Origin: Sphingobacterium spiritivorum
GTDB lineage: Bacteria; Bacteroidota; Bacteroidia; Sphingobacteriales; Sphingobacteriaceae
Reading direction: 5' to 3'
Length of the DNA: 64,000 bases
Assembly (NCBI RefSeq): GCF_016725325.1
Contig: NZ_CP068083.1
Location: forward strand, 1,364,001 to 1,428,000
A program made the position numbers and the translations under genes. Shown here piece after piece: positions 17,619 through 28,600 of the stretch. Within the stretch, counting starts at the first letter, position 1, and each line of letters begins with the position of its first letter. The notes beneath the pieces were generated by a model that saw nothing but the letters and a program-made list of their open reading frames with translations, did no database searches and was not told the origin of the DNA.

Positions 17619-18473
17619 TTATTCAAATGAGGAGGTTACAGCCGGAGTAGCAGACTGTTTCTCGTTTGATGCAGTCCCTCCCAAAACAGACTGATTTTGT
17701 CCACTCTTATCCCCACTGGTTGCAACATCATTTCGCTGGCTGAATATTTCAGGAATATTCAACTGACTTACGCCCTTGATTGTCATTAACCGGGAAACAT
17801 AGAATTTTTGAGTTGTAGTTTTTGTTTCCACCTTATTATTTACCTTATCAACTACCGCAAATGTGAGGTAACTCTCCATATTCATTGGTGTAGCATCTAC
17901 TGAGAAGGAATCAAAACGTGCTGGCATCAGATTGCCGTCTATAGTGGTAATATTGACTTTTTGAGACAAGGGTTTGTGATAGAGTGATCCAAACTGACGC
18001 TTTAAAGACAGGAAGTTATTTTCAATATAGGAATGGGGAGGAACAAACAGCATACTTTTAGGTAATGTGGCACTTCCATTGACATTACCGCTTAATGAAG
18101 AATAACCGACGCTGTTGCCATTACCAAGATCATAGCCGCTTGTCCAGGAACCAGCGTTAACGCGTGCATTGAGTTTAACTTCATTTCCTGAATAGCTAAT
18201 CGCCTGACCGTTTACCACTAAGGCAGAACTGCCAAGGTCCACAGCGATAGGTACACCCAATTTATTAGTAATACGGGTATGTACACTGGTATTACTGCCA
18301 TTAAATCCATATTCTATTTTAATAGTGTCATTCTCAAACACAAATTTTCCTGATTTCGCATCCTTAGAAAGAGATTGACTGTCAATGGTTGTTAAATAGG
18401 TCGTAGAACAACTGTTTAATATAAACAAAGTGCACAGTGCAACTGAAAAATACTTTAATGCCTTCATATCCAA
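17619..18473 (-). CDS. Putative lipoprotein, 284 aa
   Basis: Function unknown. The N-terminus is a lipoprotein signal (ALKYFSVALCTLFILNSC, Cys22); translation may begin at Met1 or Met3. The mature protein is beta-rich (FVFENDTIKIEYGFNG, GVPIAVDLGSSALVVNGQAIS). A conserved-looking central region mentions no catalytic residues. The tail (about 240-284) is low-complexity, Ser/Gln/Gly/Ala-rich (GDKSGQNQSVLGGTAS) and probably disordered. It is likely anchored at the outer or inner membrane and faces the periplasm or surface. It is separated from the SusCD unit upstream by a strong terminator, so it has its own promoter, which I could not identify. Confidence 0.65.
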   Translation of the reverse strand: MDMKALKYFSVALCTLFILNSCSTTYLTTIDSQSLSKDAKSGKFVFENDTIKIEYGFNGSNTSVHTRITNKLGVPIAVDLGSSALVVNGQAISYSGNEVKLNARVNAGSWTSGYDLGNGNSVGYSSLSGNVNGSATLPKSMLFVPPHSYIENNFLSLKRQFGSLYHKPLSQKVNITTIDGNLMPARFDSFSVDATPMNMESYLTFAVVDKVNNKVETKTTTQKFYVSRLMTIKGVSQLNIPEIFSQRNDVATSGDKSGQNQSVLGGTASNEKQSATPAVTSSFE

Positions 18474-18623
18474 ACTTTACTTAATTTCAAAGTAAGTTAA
18501 ACAAAAAATATAATACTTATTACAAGACGACTCATATTTTCATGTTAAGCTTTTGTAAACTATTTTTTAGTTAACATTGGGTCAAATATTCTTTATACAT
18601 TATCAGCTTTTAAAATTTATTTA

Positions 18624-18652
18624 CAAAAAAAGGCTGTCCGTTCGGACAGCCT
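18624..18652 (-). terminator. Rho-independent terminator of SusCD operon 1
   Basis: A 10-bp perfect stem AGGCTGTCCG (18631-18640) pairs with CGGACAGCCT (18643-18652), with a 2-base interval so that closing pairs open into a small loop. On the minus strand it is followed by a T run (A residues at 18625-18631). It lies 25 bases after the stop of the small lipoprotein gene. Confidence 0.88.
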
Positions 18653-18676
18653 TTGAGTAATTTGGAAAAATCGTGA

Positions 18677-19189
18677 CTATTTATCTACGTATACTCTTAC
18701 ATACTGAGGAACAATTGTTTGTCCATTGTCCAAAGTGATTAAGAAATAAAAGTTACGCGCCAAAAGAGCAACAGCAGAAGTCGTTCCTGCCTGAGCAGCT
18801 GTAGGCAATGTTAACTTCGTAAAAGTAGCATATTCTGCAAGTGTAGTCGTGAAAGTGACCTTAGTACCATTCCCTGCAATCGGAGTAGATCTATACAATC
18901 CTGTAGTAGCCTGAATAGCTGAATAAGCTGTTCCAACGGCCACTTTAGTGATTTCTTTTATTGTTCTACCGCTTGATGCCGGAATTTCCAATTCAACAAC
19001 AACATTTCCTCCCCCACTCAGCGAAGTAGAAACTGTAGGAGCTGTGAAAAGTGCATACTGATTTGCTACTGTAACCGGAATTTCAGGAAGATTATTCTCT
19101 AGTGTAATATTATCTTTTTTACATGAAGATAACCCGAAAGTTACGATCGTGATCAAAAGTACATATATACTTATATTAAATTTTTTCAT
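18677..19189 (-). CDS. Small lipoprotein of SusCD operon 1
   Basis: 170 residues with a lipoprotein signal (IYVLLITIVTFGLSSC, Cys23). The mature part is short, beta-rich and Thr/Ala-rich (PEIPVTVANQYALFTAPTVS ... NFYFLITLDNGQTI). It has no recognised domain. It follows susD by 30 bases and is followed by a strong terminator, so it is the third gene of this operon. Small lipoproteins in this position are often accessory surface glycan- or ligand-binding proteins of SusCD systems; here that is inference from position only. The other two SusCD operons in the window lack such a gene. Confidence 0.7.
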   Translation of the reverse strand: MKKFNISIYVLLITIVTFGLSSCKKDNITLENNLPEIPVTVANQYALFTAPTVSTSLSGGGNVVVELEIPASSGRTIKEITKVAVGTAYSAIQATTGLYRSTPIAGNGTKVTFTTTLAEYATFTKLTLPTAAQAGTTSAVALLARNFYFLITLDNGQTIVPQYVRVYVDK

Positions 19190-19219
19190 GTCTAATTATT
19201 TTTATGGATTAAATTTAAT

Positions 19220-20671
19220 TTATTTGCCCCACCATACTTTCGTATTCGTTCTGATGATACCCGGTACATTCGGATTAGCATTGGATTCAGTACTTGTATA
19301 CACGTATCTTAACGGAATCTGTCCATTATTATCACCTGTAGCATTAAGTGCTGGCTGAAGTACAGGATATCCCGTTCTTCTCCAGTCGTTATATGCTTCT
19401 ATACCGTTTCCAACCCAGGACATATACTTTTGCGTAATGATCTGTTTTAACTTATCTTCATTGCTACCTGATAAAGTAACTACAGATGGATTAGTTGTAA
19501 AGTAATTGTTAATCTCCGCTGTAGTCATACCTACTTTAGTCATGGAAGCTTTAATACCATCCTCATATAGTTTCTGAACATCTCCTGGAGTGCCCAAAAC
19601 CAATGCAGACTCTGCAAGAATAAATTTCATTTGAAAATTTGTCAACAATCTTACTGGAGCCTCTCCTGTTGCTCCAACAACATACGTATTGTACATAGAA
19701 CGAGTTGCCAAAGTTGGTGCAGTCACAGTAGCTCCATTATTATATCCGACGAATCTTGTCCCTAATGGTTTTGTGTAGTATTTGCTAAGACGTACTGTAT
19801 CATTTAAACTTTTAGACATATCATAAATCCTTGTACTCATCATTTGATTGTTCTTAAAACTACCAGAGATGTCGTATACATACATTGGATTTTGATTGCT
19901 GACCGTTGTTGAAAACGGAACCATCAAATCAACAGCATTATCATCGATAAATCCATTGTTACTGTTCAATACATAATTGATCTGATCTTTAGCTAAAGTT
20001 GGATTTACTCTTGAAATAGTGTTTGCCAATTTCAAAATCAAACTGTTACCAGCTTTTTTCCACTTTGCTAAGTCTCCTTTATAGATGATATCATCTGCAG
20101 CAGGTTTTAATACAGAAGGTCTATCCAGATCAGCTATACCTTCTTTTACTAAATCAAATAGGGATTGGATTCCAAGGGCTGCATTTCCCTGGTAGATATC
20201 TTCCTGTTTGTCAAATCTTGGCTGCGGATATAGCAACCCAAATCCTCCCTGAGAATATGGAACATCGCCCCATAAATCTGTCAGAAGTGAAAATGCATAT
20301 GCCATTTGAATTTTCGCGATACCTGAGTATGCAGGATCTTTCTCCGTAGATTGTTCAGCAATTACTCGAAGGTTATTGATGGTTCCTGTGAATAACTCTG
20401 AATTCCACTGATTATTAAACTGGTCATTGATATTGTATGAATCATATGTCAGAGCAGAGTTTGCAAGTCCTGCATTATATTGCATCAATACAGCAGCACA
20501 TCTTCCCAATTCATTCGCATTTGCCCAACCAATACCAATACTTGTAGTTGGTAGTAATACCTTCGAAGGTACTTCTAAAGCTGCATTCGGATTATCATTT
20601 ACATCAACAAAATCATTACATGATGAAAATAACAGAGAACCAGCTAACGTATATAATAATATCTTTTTCAT
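19220..20671 (-). CDS. SusD/RagB-family outer-membrane lipoprotein 1
   Basis: A 483-residue SusD-like lipoprotein (SusD-like_2 type): signal ending LLFSSC (Cys18), then FVDVNDNPNAALEVPSKVLL. The family helices contain AYAFSLLTDLWGDVPYS (about 130) and the C-terminal EAYNDWRRTGYPVLQPALN, ending in VWWGK, the typical end of this subfamily. SusD proteins cap the SusC barrel and hand over ligand. The start codon is 13 bases after the susC stop. No enzyme in the region reveals the ligand. Confidence 0.94.
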   Translation of the reverse strand: MKKILLYTLAGSLLFSSCNDFVDVNDNPNAALEVPSKVLLPTTSIGIGWANANELGRCAAVLMQYNAGLANSALTYDSYNINDQFNNQWNSELFTGTINNLRVIAEQSTEKDPAYSGIAKIQMAYAFSLLTDLWGDVPYSQGGFGLLYPQPRFDKQEDIYQGNAALGIQSLFDLVKEGIADLDRPSVLKPAADDIIYKGDLAKWKKAGNSLILKLANTISRVNPTLAKDQINYVLNSNNGFIDDNAVDLMVPFSTTVSNQNPMYVYDISGSFKNNQMMSTRIYDMSKSLNDTVRLSKYYTKPLGTRFVGYNNGATVTAPTLATRSMYNTYVVGATGEAPVRLLTNFQMKFILAESALVLGTPGDVQKLYEDGIKASMTKVGMTTAEINNYFTTNPSVVTLSGSNEDKLKQIITQKYMSWVGNGIEAYNDWRRTGYPVLQPALNATGDNNGQIPLRYVYTSTESNANPNVPGIIRTNTKVWWGK

Positions 20672-20684
20672 ATAAGTCTCTTAA

Positions 20685-23600
20685 TTAAAATGTTACTCTT
20701 AAACTACCACCGAAATTCCTGGTATTTGGAGCACTTTGTAACTCCATACCTCTGATGTTACCCGCACCTTGGGTACTCAATTCAGGATCGATCAAGCTGT
20801 TAGGAGCATAGTAATACAGGTTACGTCCATAAAGAACAATACGTACATTTTTAATTACGTTTGTTCCAAAAGTTTTGCCATCGATGTCATAACCGATAGA
20901 TACCTCACGCAATCTGAATGTTGTTGCATCAAATACGTTGAATTCAGAACCGCCAATTCCTCCGAAACCAGCATTCCAATATGTTTGCGCTGGAATCTGA
21001 ATGTTATTCGGAGAGTAGCTTCCATCAGGATTCTGAATAACTCCCGGAAGAACATGTGGTTTATCACGATCTTCACCTGTTACTTCTAAAGATCCGTTAG
21101 ATCTTAGAGCCGCTGTAGTCCAGGAGATCATATCACCACCTTTTTTGAAATCCACAAGAGCTGACAAGAAGAACTTTTTGTATCTGAAGTTATTTGTCAA
21201 ACCAGCAGACCATTCTCTGTTAGGATCTGCAATCACTTGATTCGCAACTAAATTTGTAAAATAAAGTCCTGTTGCAGGATCTACAAGCAAATCGCCATCA
21301 GGAGATCTTTGATATTTACTTCCCATAATTACACCAAATGGATATCCTTTAGCAACAGATGGAATCTGTCCACCAAAAGCATTTCCTGCAATAGCAAAAG
21401 ATTCAATACCATCAGCCAGAGATTCAACTTTATTTCTATTCTTAGAGAAGTTAGCGGATACATCCCATTGGAAAGAAGTATTCTTTACAGGTGTTCCGTT
21501 AAGCAATAACTCAATACCTTTATTAGACACTTCCGCTACGTTTGCCAAACGGCTGGAATAACCTGTTGAGGTAGGCAATCCGACACTAATAATTTGGTTT
21601 TTACTTCCTTGTTTGTAAACCGTTACATCCAAACTCAAACGGTTTTTCAAGAACGATACATTCAAACCTGCTTCCAAAGATTCTGTAAACTCAGGTTTCA
21701 GTTTATCGTTACCAATAGTTGTACTGGTTCCAAATCCTAAGATTGGTCCGTATGGGAAGTTGAATTGAGCTGTATTATTTCCAAAAGTCGCAGAATTAAA
21801 TGTTCTTGGATCCAATACATACTCATTTGCATCCCTACCAACCCGTGCATATGCAGCTCTTACTTTACCAAATGAGAAGAAACTATCTTCAAGATCCATC
21901 AGATCAGAGAATACAAAACTGGATGATACGGACGGGTAGAAATAAGTATTATTATCTTTTGGAAGTGTAGAACTTTTATCCGCACGTCCTGTAACGTCTA
22001 AGAACAGGTAGTTTTTGTACGCAAATGATAACTGACCATATACACCTAATACACGTCTTTTTCTGGTTAGCTCACCGGATGAAGCAAAATTCTGTCCGTT
22101 TGCAACGTTAGTATAATCAGGAATAGTTAATCCTGTTGCATTTACGTATAAGTTTTGATAATCTCTTTGGTTAATACTTTGACCTACTAAAGCTGTCAGG
22201 TTCAATCCCTCAGTAAAAATATTTTGTTTTTTAGCTGTCAAGATCAAATCACCATTGAATTCTGTACGGTAGAAGCTATCTTCCAGAATACTACCCGCAC
22301 TACTAGGTGCCTGAGTTGAACCAATAGTTATATATTTCTTTCTTCTATCGTTATAGCTATCTAATCCTACACGGTAAGTAGCATTCAACCAGTTAGTGAT
22401 GTCGTAAGAGATATCAACATTACCCATAAAACGTTGCAACTTACTTTTGTATGTATTTTCATAAGATGCAAAGAACGGGTTATCACGACCTGCAATAAAC
22501 CAGTTATTAGATCCATCAGGATTTGTGTAGTTTTCTTTGTAGTATTCAAGATCTGTAGAACGGGTCACGCCATAGATCGCAAACATACTACTGTTCGCGC
22601 CATTACCTTGAGTAGTCGCACCAATTTGTGTTGTATTAAAATAATTAATACTTCCACTGATGTTTAATTGATCTGTAATTTGTGAACCTGCACTAAATCT
22701 GGCATTTACCTTGTCAAAATTGGAGTTAGGAAGAATACCTTTGTTTGTAGACTTACCTAACGAGAATCCAAGATTACTTTTAGCATCACCACTTAAAATA
22801 GATAAGTTGTTATCTGTTGTATGTCCTTGCTCAAAGAATGCGTCAAAGTTGTTAGGATAATTTACATAAGGTACAGTCTGACCTTCCTTATATGTAACAC
22901 CGTTAACTACAACTTCTGTTCCTGGCGCTACGATCAATCCATTCGCAAGTGTTGGAATAGTTCCAAAAGGTAAACCTAATGAGTTTCCAGAGATTGCATT
23001 GAAAACCCCACTTGCTCCTTGACCATACTTATTTTGTAATTTTGGAAATCCATAGGCATTCTGAACACCGTAAGCGGTATTAAAGCTGATATCAGTTTTT
23101 CCTTTGGTTCCAGAACCTTTTTTAGTCGTAATGATAATAGCACCCGCCGAAGCTCTTGTTCCATACAATGCAGCTGCTGCTGGTCCCTGAAGGATATTCA
23201 AGGATGCAATATTATTCGGATCTAAATCCAGGGCTCTGTTTGCTGGTTGGTTTCCGTAAAGTGTATTTGTAGATTGATCCAAATCATTACTGATAGGAAT
23301 TCCATCAACAACGAATAAAGGTTGGTTGTTTCCGGTAAGAGATGAAATACCTCTTAATACGATGTTTGTAGAAGCACCGGCAGCACCACTGGCGCCAGTA
23401 ATTTCAACACCTGCGACCTTACCTTGTAACGCATTCAGGATATTATTATCCCCTTTATCCAATAATTGATCACCTTTAACGTTTTGAGTAGCGTAACCAA
23501 GTGCTCTTTTGGATTTTTCCTGTCCCATTGCTGTTACAACAACCTCGTCTAATACTGCTGCATCAGAACTAAGAACAACATTGATCACAGATTGGTTTCC

Positions 23601-23855
23601 AACACTGATACGTTGGCTGGTAAAACCAACATAAGAGAAGGAAAGTGTTGCATTAGCCGGAACGCTAATGGAATAATTTCCGGAACCGTCCGATTGTACA
23701 GCGCGGGAAGCACCTACCACAGATACCGAAGCCCCACTAATAGGGGATCCATCCTCTGAAGAGGTGATCTTTCCACTCACTTGACGATTCTGTGCATACG
23801 TAACCCCAAGCATTAGGGTACACACCAGAATAAAACTGAGTAATTTTTGTTTCAT
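20685..23855 (-). CDS. SusC/RagA TonB-linked outer-membrane transporter 1
   Basis: 1056 residues. Signal peptide (MKQKLLSFILVCTLMLGVTYA), CarboxypepD_reg-like domain (about 24-108, VSGKITSSEDGSPISGASVS), a TonB-box-like stretch DEVVVTAMG, then the plug (LQGKVAGVEI ... LRGISSL ... FVVDGIPI) and a C-terminal 22-strand-type barrel ending in the aromatic LRVTF. It imports a ligand captured by SusD with TonB energy. It is the first gene of a three-gene operon with a clear promoter upstream. The first 21 bases upstream of the start codon are identical to those of SusC 2, indicating duplication. Confidence 0.96.
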   Translation of the reverse strand: MKQKLLSFILVCTLMLGVTYAQNRQVSGKITSSEDGSPISGASVSVVGASRAVQSDGSGNYSISVPANATLSFSYVGFTSQRISVGNQSVINVVLSSDAAVLDEVVVTAMGQEKSKRALGYATQNVKGDQLLDKGDNNILNALQGKVAGVEITGASGAAGASTNIVLRGISSLTGNNQPLFVVDGIPISNDLDQSTNTLYGNQPANRALDLDPNNIASLNILQGPAAAALYGTRASAGAIIITTKKGSGTKGKTDISFNTAYGVQNAYGFPKLQNKYGQGASGVFNAISGNSLGLPFGTIPTLANGLIVAPGTEVVVNGVTYKEGQTVPYVNYPNNFDAFFEQGHTTDNNLSILSGDAKSNLGFSLGKSTNKGILPNSNFDKVNARFSAGSQITDQLNISGSINYFNTTQIGATTQGNGANSSMFAIYGVTRSTDLEYYKENYTNPDGSNNWFIAGRDNPFFASYENTYKSKLQRFMGNVDISYDITNWLNATYRVGLDSYNDRRKKYITIGSTQAPSSAGSILEDSFYRTEFNGDLILTAKKQNIFTEGLNLTALVGQSINQRDYQNLYVNATGLTIPDYTNVANGQNFASSGELTRKRRVLGVYGQLSFAYKNYLFLDVTGRADKSSTLPKDNNTYFYPSVSSSFVFSDLMDLEDSFFSFGKVRAAYARVGRDANEYVLDPRTFNSATFGNNTAQFNFPYGPILGFGTSTTIGNDKLKPEFTESLEAGLNVSFLKNRLSLDVTVYKQGSKNQIISVGLPTSTGYSSRLANVAEVSNKGIELLLNGTPVKNTSFQWDVSANFSKNRNKVESLADGIESFAIAGNAFGGQIPSVAKGYPFGVIMGSKYQRSPDGDLLVDPATGLYFTNLVANQVIADPNREWSAGLTNNFRYKKFFLSALVDFKKGGDMISWTTAALRSNGSLEVTGEDRDKPHVLPGVIQNPDGSYSPNNIQIPAQTYWNAGFGGIGGSEFNVFDATTFRLREVSIGYDIDGKTFGTNVIKNVRIVLYGRNLYYYAPNSLIDPELSTQGAGNIRGMELQSAPNTRNFGGSLRVTF

Positions 23856-23991
23856 ATGTTTATGTTTATTAATAAAAATGTCCCCTGAGAGACGTTAGTT
23901 AAGCAACGAATTTTCAGCTGTATCTAAAACTTATTTGGAAATAGGATAGATGGTCAGAAAATCACACAAAAGTGTTAACAAATGTTAAAAC

Positions 23992-24023
23992 GCAAAAATA
24001 TAGTTAAAATCGAAAAAAACAAA
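23992..24023 (-). promoter_or_regulatory. Promoter of SusCD operon 1
   Basis: On the minus strand: TTTG (24023-24020), exactly 19 bases, then TATTTTTGC (24000-23992), matching the Bacteroidota -33/-7 consensus. The predicted start of transcription gives a leader of about 130 bases. Confidence 0.75.
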
Positions 24024-24241
24024 CGATTGCATAAAAAACTATATTTCGAGGTACCAACTCGATCTATAAACGCCTGATAATTAGGTTATAAAAATTTAAA
24101 AAACAATTTACATTTAAGCAATAATAGTTGTTACAAACACTATAATTGTAACAAAGAGATTCTGTAATTAAATTTTTGTCTTTGATATATTTATATACAA
24201 TTATATTCTTAGGAGAGTTGCAATGAAGGTCTTTCTAAATC

Positions 24242-24276
24242 AAAGGCCATAACTAATAAAGTTAGTTATGGCCTTT
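24242..24276 (-). terminator. Terminator of SusCD operon 2
   Basis: A 15-bp perfect stem AAAGGCCATAACTAA (24242-24256) pairs with TTAGTTATGGCCTTT (24262-24276), with a 5-base loop. It lies 28 bases beyond the susD stop; the T tract is interrupted. Confidence 0.8.
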
Positions 24277-24304
24277 CTTGAAATATCGGTATTATATTGT
24301 TTTC

Positions 24305-25669
24305 TTATTTTCCCCACCATACAGGAACATCCATTGGAATAAGCTTGGCGTTAGGGTTATATAATGTAGTAGTTTTAGGGAAAGGGTATCTTTTAGGGAT
24401 ATAAGACAATTCTGCCCCTACTGCTTCAGGACGTGGAGTCAAAACAGGAATTCCGGTTCTGCGGTAATCATTATATGGCTCAATAGACTGATTATACATT
24501 GCAACCCATTTCTCAGTCATGATATCTGAAAGAGACGCTGTTGTATAAATCGCAATATTGTCTCCCGATTCTACACCTTTAGTTACATACGCAACTGATG
24601 CTTTAATTGCATCATTTAATACAGGTGCAACATTTGCACCTTGTCTTTGTTTGACTTCTGCTTCAATAAACTTAGCTTCATAATAAGTCACAATTGGATA
24701 ATTTTCACCTACTCCAAAAAATGGTCCTAAGCCAGAAATAGTTGAAGCAATTGTTTCTTTCGTAATATCTCCACCAATAAAGACTCCATCTTTATTTTTA
24801 GACAAGAAATAAGCTAGTCTTGGATCATTTTTGGCACTCAACCTGTCTACAAACAAATTACTTGCTCCTAAATGACCGGCACGTCCGTTATTAAATGCGC
24901 CCCATTGATTTTGAGTTCCTCCGGTCGCAGTATGAACTGCTTCAAGGTTTTCAGCATTTGAAGAAATCCCTTTTGATAGATACTCCAAAACTTTTGCTTC
25001 AGTTCCTGCAACTTTAGAAGATGTTCGATGTAAATATCTTGCACGTAAAGTATAAGAAGCCTTAGTCCACTTTGCAACGTCACCTTTAAAAAGTACATCG
25101 TCATCCCCCGGAACAAATAGATTATCAGCTTCTGATTTGGCAAAATCAGCAATAGCATCACCTAATAATGCGTCAATTGACTTATATACCTCTTCCTGTG
25201 TATCTAGCTTTGGCGTTCTTATTCCTTCATCTATTCTAAATGCTTCAGAATAGGGAACATCGCCCCAAAGATCCGTTGCTATTCCCATATTAATCGCCAT
25301 TATTACTTTACCTATACCAGCATAATATGGACTTGTTGTACCCGCACTTTTAATTAGAATTTTTGCATTATTCATTGTTCCTGTGTAGAGTCCTTCCCAA
25401 CTATTATCAAAGTCTCCTTCTGTAATACGATAATTCTGCATATCTGTATATTGGGCAGTTATACCTACGGAATGTTGAACAAGTATACTACTGATTCTTG
25501 CCAATTCACCTTCTACATTTGCCATGGTATTAACTTCTGCCGCAGTCAAAAGTGTTGGCAGAGTTGCCTCAGCAGGGTCATTTGGACTTAAATACAGATC
25601 ATCCCCCGTTTTACACCCAGCTAAAACAGCCAGACATAATATATATATAAATTTAAATTGAGCTTTCAT
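24305..25669 (-). CDS. SusD/RagB-family outer-membrane lipoprotein 2
   Basis: A 454-residue SusD-like_2 lipoprotein: signal ending LAVLAGC (Cys19), then DDLYLSPNDPAEATLPTLL, a conserved helix with INMGIATDLWGDVPYSEAF, and C-terminal EPYNDYRRTGIPVLTPRP, ending VPVWWGK. It is shorter than its two paralogues in the window. The start is 11 bases after the susC 2 stop. It should form the lid of the SusC 2 transporter. The ligand is unknown. Confidence 0.94.
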   Translation of the reverse strand: MKAQFKFIYILCLAVLAGCKTGDDLYLSPNDPAEATLPTLLTAAEVNTMANVEGELARISSILVQHSVGITAQYTDMQNYRITEGDFDNSWEGLYTGTMNNAKILIKSAGTTSPYYAGIGKVIMAINMGIATDLWGDVPYSEAFRIDEGIRTPKLDTQEEVYKSIDALLGDAIADFAKSEADNLFVPGDDDVLFKGDVAKWTKASYTLRARYLHRTSSKVAGTEAKVLEYLSKGISSNAENLEAVHTATGGTQNQWGAFNNGRAGHLGASNLFVDRLSAKNDPRLAYFLSKNKDGVFIGGDITKETIASTISGLGPFFGVGENYPIVTYYEAKFIEAEVKQRQGANVAPVLNDAIKASVAYVTKGVESGDNIAIYTTASLSDIMTEKWVAMYNQSIEPYNDYRRTGIPVLTPRPEAVGAELSYIPKRYPFPKTTTLYNPNAKLIPMDVPVWWGK

Positions 25670-25680
25670 TTTTTAATTTT

Positions 25681-28600
25681 TTAAAATCCAAATCGAAGAT
25701 TAAGTGAGTAAGATTTAGTTCCTGGATTATTAAAGAAATCATAACCAGCAAAGTTTTGATTAGAACCTGTTAAACTAGTTTCCGGGTCTACTCCTTTGTA
25801 GTCTGTTATCAAAATAAGATTTCTTAAATTAACACCAACTTGAATATATTGAATTTTCTTTGAGAAGTTCTTAAAGCGATAACTTAAGTCAACCGATCTT
25901 AAACGTGCCCATGAACCATCCTGAATTGCAATTTCTGAATTACTATTACCTAAATAGCTTCTAAAATATTGTAATGCTGATATTTCAGTCTCATTTCGTT
26001 GACCTTCATTACTTCCGGATCCATATACACCCTCTATCACATATGTTCTCTCTCTATCGGCTGTTTCCTCTGCTTTTCCTCTGTTTAAAAGGTTGGCGTA
26101 TGTTCCTCCCCATATTTTACCTCCTTTACGGAAATCCCAAAGGAATGATAATGAAAAGTCTTTATAAGTAAATTCATTGTTCCAGTTTAATAACCAATCC
26201 GGTATTGGGCTACCTACATTTCCAAGTTGGTCTTCATATATCGGCAAACCATTTGCAGGGTTAATCATTATTTCTCCACTTGCACTACGCTTAAACTTCT
26301 GTGCATAAAGAACTCCAAAAGGCTGTCCTACAATAGCATACGATTGAGGAGCTGAAAAAGCAGAACCAATTGATAATTGAGTAACTCCTTCAGCCAATTC
26401 TGTTACTTCATTTTCATTTTTAGACCAATTTACTGTCGTATTCCAATTAAATTTCTCGGATTTAATCACATGACCAGTTAAACTAATTTCATAACCAGTG
26501 TTTTTCATTGCCCCAATATTATTATAATAATAAGCAAACCCTGTAGTAGGATCGATTGGTTGAGTAATTAACAAGTCAGAAGAGTGCTGTTGATAATATG
26601 TAAAGTCCAATCCTAATCTATTCTGAAAAAACTTCATTTCTAAACCCGCCTCGTATCCCTTGTTACGCTCTGGCTTAAACTCGCCTGCAACTGCAACGTT
26701 CGTCATAGCAAAGCCAGTCTGACCTAAGTAAGGAAATGAAAATCCATTCGTCATACCATCCGCGATTGTAGGTACTGTAAAATATGCTCTATCAGAATAT
26801 ACGCTAAGTGAGATCCCCACATTAGAATAAGCCAGTCTGATTTTACCATAATTAAGAATACTATTATTTTCCAAAAGATGAGAAAAGATGTAAGATAAAT
26901 CGGCCTTAGGATAGAAAAATCCTTTTCCATCTTTTCCAAAAGTAGAAGACCACTCATTTCTTCCGGTTAACGTTAAAAACAGAATACTTTTATAATCAAA
27001 TGTTGCATCTAAAAATATTGCTTTGCTGTTTCTGTAATCTTCATAATTACTCACATATAAATCCTTTGCTGATTTAAAGTTATAGAACCCAGGCATACTT
27101 AAATCTCTTCCTCTGCCAAAATTAGTTCTGTACTGACTGTAATTAAAATTCCCCCCCAATAAACCATTTACAGAAAAATCTCCACCTAATTTTGAATTAA
27201 ATTTTAATAAAAGATCCGTGTAAAGATTTCTATAATTTACATTTGTTCGTTTAATTTCTCCTAAACGAGTTCCATTATCATCCCCAACAGACCCTATTGC
27301 ATAAATTTGTGTCCCTTCTGTTGAATAGCTATCAAGACCGGTTTTCCATGATACAGAAAAAATATCACTGAGTTTAATATCAGTATATACATTACCATTA
27401 ATTCTATTATTCTCTTCTGTATAAGGGTTATTTTCCGTTGACCAATAAGGATTATCATAATTGACGAAATACTGCTTTTGAGAACCATCAGGATTCTTGT
27501 AATCCGCAAGGTTAAAATCAACTGGAGATCGTAAAAGAGGTAACATTACACCTGCCAAGTTACTACCATTTTGAGCAGCTTTAGTATTTGCATTTGTATA
27601 ATTTAACGTTCCTCCCACTGATATTGCGTCATTTAACTTAGTATCCGAACTAAGACGAGCAGTATATCTGTTGAAAGATGAATTAGGTATAATTCCTTTA
27701 TTATTATGTGACCCAACTGAAAATCTAAATGTTGTTTTTTCACCTCCGGAAGTAATGGCTAAATTATTATTAAAAATACTTCCTTTTCTAAAAAAATCTT
27801 CAACATTATTGTACGTTTGCTTTCCTTCAAGATTTGGTCCCCAGCTATCTGGAACAGGTGTATATTGACCCGCTTCTCCCTGACCATATTTATTTTGAAT
27901 CCCAGGTAATTTATTTACTTGAGACATTTCAAATCCGGAAGAATAAGTAATTCCGAGCCCTGAACCTAATTTTCCTTTTTTAGTTGTGTAAATGATCGCT
28001 CCATTACCTGCTGCCTGACCATAAAGGGCTGCTGCTGCAGGACCTTTCAAAACAGTAACAGATTCAATATCATCAGGATTTATATCCAAAGCTCTATTGG
28101 CAACCTGCACACCCGCAAGGTTTTGATTATAAGGATCATCACCAGCTTTTGTATTATTCAATCCATTATCAATTGGCACACCATCAATGACTATCAAAGG
28201 TTGGTTATCCCCCGAAAAAGAAGCAGGACCTCTTAATAAAATTTTAGAAGAAGCACCGGGAGTTCCGCTGGAAGAGGTAATCTGCACACCTGTAGCCTTA
28301 GCAGCCAAACCCTGGATAATATTCGCCTCGCCAGACTTAACCAAGTCGTCTCCATTTACTTTGGAGACGGAATATCCAAGACCTCGTGCACTTTTTGAGA
28401 CCCCTAATGCCGTTACAACAACTTCTTCTAAAGAAGTTTCATCACTTGTTAGTTGCACATTGATAGTGGAGCGATTGCCTACTGCTACTGTCTGCCGCTG
28501 ATACCCTACATAAGAGAATACTAATGTAGCATTTCCGGTTACATCAATGGAATAATTACCTGAACCATCTGTTTGGGTAGCAGTAGATGTTCCCTGTACA

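Larger units (their letters stand above)
23856..24304. other. Intergenic region between SusCD operons 1 and 2
   Basis: The 449 bases hold the operon 1 leader and promoter (to 24023) and the operon 2 terminator (24242-24276). The rest is AT-rich and shows no ORF or RNA gene I can recognise. Confidence 0.6.
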